Source of the DNA: Drosophila miranda
Lineage: Eukaryota; Arthropoda; Insecta; Diptera; Drosophilidae
Length of the DNA: 64,000 nt
Assembly (NCBI RefSeq): GCF_003369915.1
Contig: NW_022881614.1
Coordinates: 15,182,001-15,246,000, forward strand
Direction of reading: 5' to 3'
The position numbers were made by a program, and so were the translations under genes. A model generated the notes under the pieces. It saw nothing but the letters and a program-made list of their open reading frames with translations, was not told where the DNA came from and made no database searches. Of this stretch, positions 42,901 through 53,097 are shown in pieces. Every line of letters begins with the position of its first letter. The first letter of the stretch is position 1.

Positions 42901-44184
42901 GCAGCTGAACCTCCCCCAACTTGATGTAGCAGCTGCAAGGGATGATTTTAGTTATGCAGCTTATGATCGGATATGATAGGGTATCTTACCGAGCTAAGGC
43001 TCGAACATTGGGCACTGATTTATCATGGCGCAGCAGCACTTTGACGGATTCTCTCAAATTGGACTCATCCTTTTCATAAGAGAGACACCGGCCAGACGCT
43101 TCATTTTGTTGGCCTAGCTGCTGCCAGAGTTGTAGAGCCAGTTTGTACGCCCCGAACTCCATATGGATTCGGGCCAGGAGCTCCAGCGTCACCTTGTAGT
43201 TGGGCTGGCTCTGTTGGGCCTGCACAGCAAATTGCCTGGCCGGAACATATTGGCCCTGGGCAAAGAGATCGAATGCCTTAATCAGTAGGGCCAAGTTAGA
43301 GCTGGGGTTCAGCTCCAGTAATTGATCGGCATATGCTTGGATTGGCTGCTTCAGCTCCTGCTGCCAGGCAGCAGTGTCTAGCTGATTGTGGGTTTCGCAG
43401 TATGTCTTGCATATCCATTCGATGCCATAGACATCCTTGGGATGGGAGACGGTCATGTTGCAGGCATGGCGCACACAGGCCACATAGTCCTTTTGCTTGT
43501 ATAGCCATTTAAGGAATCGTTTGTACACCACACTTTTCACACTTGGCTCCGAGATATCCAGTAGTGCTTCCATCGTTTTATTGTACTGCAAAAGTTCGAG
43601 GGATTAGTTTTTGTTAGAACTGCTATGGAAAGGATACGCACAAGTACATTATCTTCTGCAGATACCTCAATATCCTGAGTAAACCAAATGCGCCCCAGAT
43701 ATTCTTGGATTTTGGCGTTATGGGAATCGTTAGGATTCTGAGCCCGCTTTTTGAACACTTTAAAGCACAGGGGAGCCACAGTTTCATCCGAGGCCAGGGT
43801 GAATAGCTTCTCCCAATAGTCTAGGGCTTTTTCACTGAAATTTTAAAATTAGCTCTTGGATGGGCGTCTTTCATTTCCACAGTTTCTTACGGTAGCAGAT
43901 CCACAAGCTCAACGGTAGCGTGGCCTTCTGTGTACTCAATCGACTTTCGCAGGCTCTTTGCCGCCTCTGTCTTGTCCAAGCTCTGATAGGCGGCACCAAG
44001 CAACAAGTATCCCATTGCATTGCTCGGGTCGGCGCTCAGCAGGCGCTGCAATCAACAACTTAAAAAATGCAACAGCCAACTGACGTGTACACACCTCGCA
44101 CTTGTGAATGGCGTCCGCATGCTTCCCAAGCTTGATTGTCTCCCGAATATCCTTGATTAGCGCCTTGGATTCTTTGGAACTCAT
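39959..44184 (-). pseudogene. CG8777: CG8777 homologue (Ski3/TTC37, TPR subunit of the Ski complex), frameshifted
   Basis: Ski3 is the TPR scaffold of the Ski complex that feeds mRNA to the cytoplasmic exosome. Thirteen exons can be traced: 44095-44184, 43891-44045, 43642-43834, 42990-43585, 42855-42932, 42380-42793, 42134-42316, 41887-42071, 41128-41833, 40632-41063, 40397-40571, 40148-40335 and 39959-40086. Repeated TPR motifs occur throughout (for example LGVLYIKANDIRLANEAFKRA). Splice signals look usable, although the donor at 40626-40631 (GTCTGT) is weak. Three frame breaks are clear: a one-base loss near 42,640 (HVAECL, then DYLGRLYP in the next frame), one near 41,190-41,215 (FDLFRHC, then HAIGHMYAD), and one near 40,160-40,190. 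A LINE sits just upstream of the start codon. Confidence 0.9.
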
Positions 44185-44328
44185 CGTAATTAATAAATAA
44201 GTTTTTTTTTTTTTTTTTTTAGGATTTAAGTTACCAAGCTACCCGTGAGTAGCGTGGGATTATTTGGCCGCCCGCCTTTTTAAGGTGGAAATTGCCAAGT
44301 CAAAGAATAGAAGATGTTGGAGTACTGT

Positions 44329-47300
44329 TTATAGCTTTACATCAATTTCGTCGATGAAGTCAATTAGTGTTTGGTACGCGCTGATGTTTTCTTTTTCAAA
44401 GAATTTGTAAATATCATTATATTTTCTTAGAGATGGGAAGTTTTGCCTTGTTGTGTTGTACTTTGTGCAATTGAAAATTAAATGCGAGGCGTTATCGATA
44501 CTATCGCATGTATCACATATGTTATTCATATATTATTCTCTCTCCCATTCTGCTTTTAAGATTCTGTGTATTTCGCACATAGCGTCTTTAAGGTTCCATT
44601 TAACCACTGTGTATTTTCCTCGTCTGTGGGCTTCTTTGGCTGCTGCGTCAACTGAAGTGTTCTGAGGGATGTTAGCGTGTCCGGGAATGTAGTAAACCTC
44701 TACAGTTCTTAGATGTGGATTTTGTTGGATCTTTTCTCTGATTTTGTAGGCGATAGAGTTATCCTGAATGTTCTTCGCCAGAATGAGGGCCCCGTTTCTG
44801 CTGTCTGTCAGGAGCGCGACACGAGGAAAATTGTACAAAATAGCATGGTCTAATGCCTTCTCGATAGCAAGGAGCTCGGCGGACAACGAGGAAAGGGTTT
44901 TGTGCGTGTAATAGCTATCTAAAAAACCTGTCCTATCGTGCAGGAAAGCGGCGCTGGAATGCCCATCTGCGACTGACCCATCCGTGTAATAGATTTCAAA
45001 ACCACCCTTTGTCAGCTGATCCTTCTTTTCCCCGTGGAGCAGCATGATACCTGCCTGGTCTATAGTGTGCTTGTTGGGTGCAGAACCCTTGAACAATTCT
45101 AAGTCGGAGCTAATTTTAGTGCAAAATGAAGCTGTGTTGTCGAAAACCTCAACTCTATCTATTATGCTGCCAAACTCCCGATATGCCTTAGCGTAGCCCG
45201 TGTTTAAATCCCTATTTGCTGACACTGTTTTACTTGCTGGGAGATTAAATGCAAACACCTTAACCAACTCTTTCGCCGCCAGGAATCTCATCCCGTAGTC
45301 CGGGGAAGTTCTCCTGCCATGTGATATATGATAGGAACGGGAGTGCAGATTATCAGACCCAGCGACTTTCTGAGGTGATGGTTGCAGTGGGATTTGATTT
45401 TGGCCAAGGCAGATTTGGACTGGTTGCAGAATGATGAGCACGCGTACTCTAGCCTACTTCTGACAAATGCCTTGTAAAATATAAGCCCTCTTTTGGGGCT
45501 GATACCATAGTGACACCCACTGAGTAATCTGAGAAACGCACAGTTTCTGTTCGATTCCGAGATGGCCAGATCAATGTGACCAGAGGCTGAGTTGTTTGCT
45601 GAGATAGTCCTGCCTAGGTATTTGATCTGCTCTACTTGTCTGATCTCAACTCCTTGATGCGAGATATTTAACGCAGCTCTACGATTGTTGAAGTAAATCA
45701 CTTTAGACTTCACCGGATTGAATGACAGGTTTAGCCTATTGCATTTTTCTTCGAACTTATCTATACTGTCTTCCAGCACACCTTTCGCAATGGATACGTC
45801 TTTATGAAAACAAACTATGAAAAAGTCATCAGCATACTGAAACAGTAAGCAGTTATGACTGTTAATATCATGTAGTTCGGCTGTGTAAAGGTTAAAAAGG
45901 GTTGGGCTGAGACAGCTACCCTGGCTAACACCTCTGTTCACATCTACCTCGCTTTTGCCCTTTATGAGAATTCGTCTGTTAAGGAAGCTGGAGATCCAAG
46001 CCGTGAGGCTTGTATTGAACCGCATATCCCTCATCCTGTGCTCGAGTGTGTCCACTCTTACGCAGTCGAACGCTCTTTGTAAATCTAGGCAAGCTGCGAC
46101 AACCTGACAACCCCTCGCCCTTCAGCGCCAGAACTTTGTTGATAAGGTCGTTGATGCAAAGAGCCGTGGACCTGTTTCTCCTGAACGCATAGGACCTGAC
46201 CGGCAGCAGGTCACAGTTTGCTATGTGCTCGTCCAACTTCAACTTTATCAACCCCTCTATGAATTTAAACAGCGTGTTAATCAAACAAATCGGCCTATGG
46301 TTTTGGAAGGAAGTAGGGTCTGCATTCTTCTTGGGGATGGGTACCACTTTTATCCTGCGCCAGACTTCAGGGATGTCGCCACTCAGCCATACTTTATTTA
46401 TAATTTCAAAAATGTCTTGTTTTTTCCCACTTGGTAGCTTTTGAAGCATCCTGAACGAGATACCATCAGGGCCTCTAGCCGAATTGGGGTTCCTGGTTTT
46501 TAGGAAGGCCAGGAATTCTTCCAGTTCCAGGGGTTCCGGGTCGTCTGGTCCTAACAAAGGGGCAGGAATTTTCTTAGGGGGCCTACTGTTTGACGTGGAT
46601 GGGGTTACTTTAACCATATTGAGAAAGTTTTTGTCATCTTCGTTCGTCCATTTGTTCCCTACATTTTTGATTTGACCGTATTTTTTGATGTTCTTCACCC
46701 TGCTCTACATAGAGGGCGATGAGGAGACCTCTTCTATAAACTTGGAAAAGTTGCGCTTTCTAAGATTTTCTACGTGATTTTGTAGATTTTTGTCAGCTTC
46801 TAAGGTTGCTCTGGCATCAGCCAATTTTTTGGTGAGGTAGAATTTTTGCCTGCAAGCGTTTCTCACGCGAAAAAGTTTTTCCGTTTCCTCGTTCCACCAT
46901 TTCTTAGCAACGTACTTGTTCTTGCTTGGGAATGTGACCGTGTTTTTTAAGGTCAGGGATTTCACTTTTTCATTGAGCTCCTCCAGGTTTGAGAAATCAC
47001 TTGCACCCAGAATCCGCGCTATTCTGTTGTGAAGGATCTTCTTGCCTTGGAGGGGGGCATTTAGGCCTTGCACTGATAATACAATTGGGATGTGGTTGCT
47101 GTTCGTAATTATACCCGATACTCAAAATGAGTATTGGGGTATATTAGATTTGTGGTAAAAGTGGATGTTTGTAACGTCCAGAAGGAATCGTTTCCGACCC
47201 CATAAAGTATATATATTCTTGATCAGCATCAATAGCCGAGTCGATTGAGCCCTGTCTGTCTGTCCGTCTGTCCGTCCCCTTCAGCGCCTAGTGCTCAAAG

Positions 47301-48714
47301 ATTATAAGAGCTAGAGCAACGATGTTTTGGACCCAGACTTCTGTGATATGTCACTGCTAGAATTGTAGAGAATGACCATATCTTTAAGACTGCGGAATCT
47401 GAATTGGATCGTATTATTATTATAGCCAGCATCAAGAAAACAATTTCATTTTTTCTCGCCCTGTCTCTCTCTAACACACACGTAGCATAGGCGGCTTTGC
47501 TTAGAGTAAAACATTAGCGCCTAGATCTCAGAGACTACAAAAGCTAGAGCAACCAAATTTGGTATCCACACTCCTAATATATCGGACCGAGACGAGTTTG
47601 TTTCAAAATTTCGCCACACCCCCTTCCGCCCCCGCAAAGGACGAAAATCTGGGGATATTCAAAAATCTCAGAGACTATTAAGGCTAGAGTAACCAAATTT
47701 GGTATCCGCACTCCTGTTAGATCTTACTATGAAACGTGTATCTCAAAATTTCACCCCACCCCCTTCCGCCCACACAAAGGGCGAAAATCTGTTGCATCCA
47801 CAATATTGCACATTCGAGAAAACTAAAAACGCAGAATCATAGATAATGACCATATCTATCAGATTGCTGAATCTGGATCAGATCAGATAATTTTTATAGC
47901 CAATAGGAACAAATCAATTTGCAGTGGCTACGCAGCGCCCGACGTCACGCTCAGACTGATTTTCTGTCTCTCTCGCACGCACTCTTTGTCGTGTCGTTTA
48001 ATATTAGCGGCGTCTGCCGGAGGAGAGACATACTGACTTAGTATCGGGTATAACTGTAGAGTTTCGGTGTCCGCAGCAACTCACAACGTTCCCCCTCGTT
48101 TTTGTTTTGAGGACTTGCCAGTTAATAGTTCCATTTCTGTAGTTCGAAAAAGAAAGGTCAAGAACGGAGAATTGAGATGGGCTCCTGGAGAAGGTTGGCG
48201 AACCGTCGTTTAGGCAGATAAATCCGGCCTCCCGGGTGGAATTCTCAATGCTGCGACCCTTGCGATCACAGATCGGACTTCCCCAGATAGAAGACCTAGC
48301 GTTGAAGTCCCCGCCCACTATTGAGGGTATGTCAAGCGAAGCCGCGAATTCGAAAAACTTTTTTGTGCCCGATTTAAACTGTGAAACTGTTGTTGATGGC
48401 GGTGCATATATGCTAAAAATATTGAAATTGCTCTTGAGGTTTAATGTTTTTATTCCTAAAATTTCCAAGTCGTTCTCTATTTTTAAAATGCTGAATTGAA
48501 TGTTTTTCCTGACGTAGATGCCAACCCCGCCGTAGCCGTCCTCTCTGGGCCTGCAGAAAAAGTTATAGTCTAAAATGCTGCAGTCCGCGTTGTTCAACAC
48601 CCAAATCTCTGAGAGGATGGCAATATCTATTGCGTTCTTGTCTAGGAACATTGAGAGGAGCTGTTTGTTGTTGTTGTGTGTCAGACTTTGAATATTTAGC
48701 TGAAGAATCTTCAT
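44329..48714 (-). pseudogene. LINE copy 3 ORF2: endonuclease-RT-RNase H, interrupted
   Basis: The endonuclease part (48714 down to 48099) is open. After the DINE-1 the frame resumes at 47108. A stop in the frame at 46705 separates the N-terminal part from KNIKKYGQIKNVG. A frameshift lies near 46,110 (ALKGEGLSG), and another near 45,300 within the region before RNase H. RT (QYADDFFIV, about 45,835), RNase H (YYTDGSVADG, about 44,980) and the C-terminal finger ICDTCDSIDNASHLIFNC (about 44,520), which copy 1 has lost, are all recognisable. Confidence 0.88.
47109..48098 (+). mobile_element. DINE-1/INE-1-type element inside LINE copy 3
   Basis: The element starts TTATACCCGATACTC at 47109 and ends with the hairpin region and CCCCCTCG at 48098. 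It is inserted between an A and a T of the LINE with no target duplication, as Helitron-like elements do. It lies at the same LINE base as the copy at 35780-36870 but has an internal deletion of roughly 110 bp compared with it (around 47,354). GAGAGAGACAG motifs are kept on the minus strand at 47461-47471 and 47964-47974. Confidence 0.82.
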
Positions 48715-50258
48715 TGTTGGATGTTTTGAGAACCAACTGCCATCCCTTGGGCAATCTGACGGCTATCTAGTTCTGCGTTGGAAGCATTGACAAATTCTCT
48801 AATTTCCTTAATAAATTTATTCGCTAAAGAATCCCCTTTAATGATGTTGTTTGGATCAATCAGGAACGCTGTGAGTTTGGCTCCTAGTGCGTTTAGCTTA
48901 TCCTGGGCCAGAGAAGATGCCACGGATGAAGATCTCACAAATTTCTCGCTCATTTGGACGTAGTTTGAGTGTATTGAGTTCTTCCACTCTGCCATTTTGG
49001 CTGCTGCCTTGGCCGGCTCTGCGTTCCGGGCGGCAACCCTATTGGATTTGGTCACTTCCGCGAAAGAGGTGACAGAATGAATTTCCCTGGCGGACTCTAA
49101 GCTGTTATTTAAGAATTCAGGGGAGCGGTTAGATTGCCAACTGGGTCTAGGAAATTCCCCTTGATCCCTTAGGTTGGGGGAAGTTCTATCAAAAAGGATC
49201 GGATATCTAGCCTTGACCTCAGCTCTAGTTAGGTTTTCCAGTGTCATACACTTTTGAATGGCGTACGCTTTTTTCCTGGCCTCACACTGCGGGTGGGTGG
49301 CAGCATGTTCCCCCTTGCAGTTAGCACAGATAATATCTTTGCTGTGATCTTGTCCGCATTTGAAACATTTCGCTCCACTCTTGCAATGTTGCGCCAGATG
49401 GCCAAACCTAAAACACCTGAAACATTGAATAAGCTGAACAAAAGGTTTCACTTCTACTTTAGAATATAGAAAATTGATTTTGGTTGGTAACTGCTCTCCT
49501 CTGAACCAGAGTTTCACCCTGCCAGTAGGTACACGTTCCCCCGATGCTCTATCCCTTCGCGTAATCCGAACTATCTCCTCAATTGGGATATCCGAGGTTA
49601 CAAGCTCCGCTAGCTGTTCCTCCGAGTAGTACCCGGGGATCCCAAAAATTAACCCTGCTTTTTGGACGAAGTGCCTAAAGATTCGGGTTGAGTACCCTTG
49701 AGCAGCGAAAACAATGTTTTCCACTAGCCCGTTTGCACACTCCGCCGACCCGCACACAATCTTGCACCTGCCATAGCCCATTCTAGCAACCTCCTCGATA
49801 TCGCTAATGTCCTGTTTCAGCAGCAGATCGGATAGATCAAACTGGTTTATAGCAATTCTGGCATTATTCGCACTCATTTTGTCGATACAAACAATGTATG
49901 GGCCTTTATGCCCCTCATAATACTTGTTAACGATGATTTTGCGGTTACTTCCGTTTTTCGTACTCACGGAAGCCACACAAGCCGCGTCAGTCTTCTCTCT
50001 CTCTTTCGTCGTAGAAATGTTTGATGTCATGCTTGTTGTCGTGTTCGTGGACATTTTTGTCGACACGTTCGTCGACAAGTTTGGTTTCTTGCACAGCAGT
50101 TTAGAAGCCAAAAGCTGCGGAGCCGTTTTTGCCGCCATCTTTACTCCTACCCGCATGGCGGATTTAGCTTCTCCTTCCCTTTTTTTCAGCGTTTCCATGC
50201 GAATTTTAACTCCCGTCGCCTTCTCCGTGGCCATCCTTGTCTTTCCTATGCTTGCCAT
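48711..50258 (-). CDS. LINE copy 3 ORF1 protein, intact
   Basis: This open frame of 515 codons starts at an ATG (MASIGKTRMATEKATGVKIR). The basic, Ser/Thr-rich N-terminus is followed by an RRM-like central part (GPYIVCIDKMSANNARIAI, later GRVKLWFRGEQLPTKINFLY). Three zinc-knuckle-like motifs follow (CFRCFRFGHLAQHC, CFKCGQDHSKDIIC, CANCKGEHAATHPQC), as in I-type LINE gag proteins. The C-terminus is helical. The stop TGA overlaps the ORF2 ATG (ATGA), which suggests coupled reinitiation for ORF2. It would coat the element RNA. It is the only undamaged ORF1 among the three copies. Confidence 0.85.
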   Translation of the reverse strand: MASIGKTRMATEKATGVKIRMETLKKREGEAKSAMRVGVKMAAKTAPQLLASKLLCKKPNLSTNVSTKMSTNTTTSMTSNISTTKEREKTDAACVASVSTKNGSNRKIIVNKYYEGHKGPYIVCIDKMSANNARIAINQFDLSDLLLKQDISDIEEVARMGYGRCKIVCGSAECANGLVENIVFAAQGYSTRIFRHFVQKAGLIFGIPGYYSEEQLAELVTSDIPIEEIVRITRRDRASGERVPTGRVKLWFRGEQLPTKINFLYSKVEVKPFVQLIQCFRCFRFGHLAQHCKSGAKCFKCGQDHSKDIICANCKGEHAATHPQCEARKKAYAIQKCMTLENLTRAEVKARYPILFDRTSPNLRDQGEFPRPSWQSNRSPEFLNNSLESAREIHSVTSFAEVTKSNRVAARNAEPAKAAAKMAEWKNSIHSNYVQMSEKFVRSSSVASSLAQDKLNALGAKLTAFLIDPNNIIKGDSLANKFIKEIREFVNASNAELDSRQIAQGMAVGSQNIQQ

Positions 50259-50648
50259 GCTTCTCAGGGTCCAGACGGAGTTCCAAGAGCCGTTTTAAGA
50301 GTTATTCCGGAACGCCATGCAGTAAATTCCAGGTTTTTCGACTTAATTGATGAAGCTTTGGGAATTTCTTCGCGCCGTCTTCGTAGGCGTGTGAGGCACC
50401 CCCAGAAGCTTCGGAAAATGTCTTTTTGATTAAAACTATCAGCGAACGTCTTGAAATATGTTAATTTTTTTCTTCCGCAAACAATTTTAGGTACGCGCCA
50501 TACCAGTGTTGAACAACGTTTTTTGAATAAATAAGTTTCTTTTGTGTTTACTTTTTTCACTGTAAACACAGTGCTGTAAAATGCTGAAAAATTCGATAGA
50601 CTTCGATAGATTCTAAAACAATCAGGAAATCCAAATGTGCATCTGAAA

Positions 50649-51765
50649 ATGCCAATAAATTGTAAGGCAAAATGTGGCAAAGCGGCAGCGCTCAAGGTGA
50701 GTCCCAAGTCGAGTAATGTAATCCGCAAATACATATTAACAACGTGTTTTAAAAAGCGCCCAAAAACTGGAGATGCCCTGTGCAAGGAGTGTTTCTTTGC
50801 CGCCTTTGAGGCTGAAATCCACCACACGATCACCTCGAGCAAGCTGTTCCGGCGGGGTGAGAAGGTAGCCGTAGCAGCAAGCTGTGGCAAGGATTCTACG
50901 GTTCTGGCACACGTGTAAGTACGAATATTTGTACGATTCTTATTCAATTAACTGTTGACCTTTCAGGATGAAACTACTGAATGAGCGCCACGATTACGGT
51001 CTAGAGCTTGTTTTGCTCTCCATTGACGAGGGCATTACTGGCTATCGAGATGACAGTCTGGAGACGGTTAAACAGAATCGCGACGATTATAAAATGCCAC
51101 TTAAAATATTGTCCTACGAGGAGCTTTACGGCTGGACTATGGATCGCATTGTGTCGCAGATCGGACGCTCCAACAACTGCACGTTTTGCGGAGTATTTCG
51201 GCGTCAGGCGTTGGACAGGGGCGCAAAGCTGTTGTGCGTCGACAGCATAGCTACTGGCCACAACGCAGAGACTGTGTTGATGAATGTACTGCGTGGTGAC
51301 ACGGCTCGTCTACGACGTTGCACAGACATCCGAACTGGTGGTGGCGAAGATTCCATACCGCGTGTCAAGCCACTTAAATAAAGCTACGAAAAGGAGATTG
51401 TCATGTACGCGCACTACAAGAAGCTGGTCTACTTTTCGACAGAATGCGTCTTTGCCCCGAACGCGTATCGGGGTCACGCCAGGGCTTTCCTGAAGGATTT
51501 GGAAAAAGTGCGCCCCTCCGTCATAATGGACATCATCTACTCGGGCGAGCAATTGCGCTTCAAAGATACGGCCAAAAACCCTGTACGCGGCACGTGCAAT
51601 CGCTGCGGCTTTATTTCGTCCCATGCAAGGCCTGTGTTCTGCTCGAGGGTCTCAACCGTGGACTGCCGAAGGAAAGAAGTCCAAAGGCGATGGCATGATC
51701 GCCAAGCAGGACCAAGAGCTGACACTTCGAGAACGTGCAAATTTAGTAAAAAAAACGATTTTTAA
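50649..51765 (+). pseudogene. Ctu1: Ctu1 (cytosolic tRNA thiolation protein 1), degenerate
   Basis: Ctu1 with Ctu2 thiolates the wobble uridine of tRNA-Lys, -Glu and -Gln in the cytosol. Exons are 50649-50696, 50757-50914 and from 50967. The N-terminal zinc motifs (CKAKCGK, CKEC) and the PP-loop region (AASCGKDST) are visible, but the PP-loop reads SCGKDS where the family has SGGKDS. The GHNA segment runs directly into ETVLMN, which suggests a short in-frame loss of the residues expected there. A TAA at 51379-51381 cuts the frame where KPLK should be followed by an aromatic residue. Near 51,620 the C-terminal CxxC region is frameshifted by a small deletion. Together these make it a pseudogene. 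Confidence 0.9.
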
Positions 51766-51779
51766 TATTTGAAATGTAG

Positions 51780-51861
51780 TCATTTATTAGCATTTATTGG
51801 GCTGTGTGCATATATTGGTGGTGGATAGGCACGTGGGACGCTAGAGTTAGCCGTGTCGAAC
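51780..51861 (-). other. Possible terminal exon of an unrecognised minus-strand gene
   Basis: A consensus acceptor (ctttgcag) precedes 51861. The frame FDTANSSVPRAYPPPIYAHS runs to a TGA at 51780-51782. It joins in phase to the candidate exon at 53640-53692, so the two could be one transcript, with the Tc1 element lying in the intron. I do not recognise the protein. The evidence is splice sites and a protein-like composition only. Confidence 0.25.
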
Positions 51862-52243
51862 CTGCAAAGAGAGAAATTGATTATTAGTTAGGTGCATTCT
51901 ACTTTTAAAATATAAAAAATGTTGGTATATGAAGCTCAGTGCCAATTTTTTAACCATGGTCCATACCCGGTCAAGCGAGATTCCCTATCTCCAAAAGAAT
52001 ATTGAAGAAGTTTGTCTACACCCAACTTTTATATGGTGTCTGAGAATGGTTTAAGTGATCATCATTGAAGTCCTCATGCTACTAACCCTCAAAGGTCTAT
52101 CAATACTAACCTAAAATGTTCAACCAAATGTATTAATTTCCATACTGCTCCTTTTGCCACAAAACCAAAAGACCTGCAAAATGGAAAGATAACTATTTAA
52201 CTAGGTTTATCAAAAATTACATAAGAAACTATTTAGAGCAGCT
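51862..52243. other. AT-rich flank between Ctu1 and the Tc1 element
   Basis: No gene or RNA is recognisable. The left terminus of the Tc1 element probably lies in this stretch, but I could not find a terminal inverted repeat matching the right side. Confidence 0.35.
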
Positions 52244-53097
52244 TCAGTAGTTAATAATTAATTGGATTGAATCACAACGGTTCATAAGAGATGTCAGAAA
52301 ATAAAGATATTCATCAGAATATTTAATGGTGGAGCCACTAATGCTGGCTTTATAATTACCATTAAGATCATGTACCATTGTACCATTGTGGTCCATTGCG
52401 GATTCTATAAAAACGAGATTTCCAACACCATTGGCCGCCATACAACCCCACACCATTACACCACCACTTCCATGTTTTACAGTCGGAAGTAAATGTTCTT
52501 TGTCCATGGCTGTTCCGCTTTTCCTCCAAAAAATTGTCTTGTCTTTTATGCCCTTGCTCTCATCTGACAAATGACCCTTTTCCAGAAGCTGGGAACCTTG
52601 GAAATGTGCTCATTGGCGAAATCCATACGCTTTTTCCTATTGGCCCCAGATACATATGGCTTCCTGCGAGCATCTCGGCCATGATACCCCGCCTTTTTCC
52701 AAGTGCGTCGGACAGTTTCTTCAGATACAACTTTAGAGAAGCCTATATTCAAATTCTGAAATAAATCCTTCAGCAGAGTGCCCAAAAATTACAGCTTGAA
52801 GACGACTTTTGCTGCCAACAGGACAATGATCCGACGCATACTGCCCACAATGTTAAGCTCTGTTTGCTTTACAATGTACAAAATGAGCTTCGATCGCCTC
52901 CTTAGTCCCCAGACCTGAATCCCATAGAACATCTATGGGATTTACTCGATCGCAGGATTCGTAAGCACACCATAAGCTCTAAAAACATGTTGAAGGAAGT
53001 TATCCTGGAGGAATGGCGCAAAATAACTGCCGAGGACACCAGGAATCTGGTTGACTCAATGCCTAGACGTCTGGCAGATGTTTTAAAACGATATTAA
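52244..53097. mobile_element. Tc1-type transposon remnant with an internal inversion
   Basis: The N-terminal and central transposase pieces lie on the minus strand (52785 down to about 52,330): VSEETVRRTWKKAGY, ANRKKRMDFA, the first catalytic Asp in SDESKG, and HGSGGVMVWGCMAANG. The C-terminal piece lies on the plus strand (about 52,780-53,097): CCQQDNDPTHTAHN with the second Asp, then SPDLNPIEHLWDLL with the catalytic Glu, then LVDSMPRRL. The halves point in opposite directions, so part of the gene has been inverted. The minus-strand part also has a frameshift near 52,560, and the plus-strand part has a stop near 52,903. It cannot encode transposase. Confidence 0.88.

Larger units (their letters stand above)
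44205..50525 (-). mobile_element. I/LOA-type LINE, copy 3, inverted, split by DINE-1
   Basis: This is a full-length element on the minus strand with a poly-T run at its left end (44205-44220) and a 13-bp duplication AATAAATAAGTTT at 44192-44204 and 50526-50538. Without the 990-bp DINE-1 it is about 5.3 kb. Its ORF1 is open, and ORF2 is damaged. It lies between the divergent CG8777 and Ctu1 genes, its left end only about 20 bp from the CG8777 start codon, so it separates that gene from its original upstream sequence. Confidence 0.93.

Noticed and set aside
31534-50525. The three LINE-containing blocks as pure assembly artefact
   Set aside because: Each block has its own private indels and flanks (different TSDs, ORF1 deletion, GA slip, DINE-1 deletion), which collapsed or repeated contigs would not produce. 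The exact joins still deserve read support.
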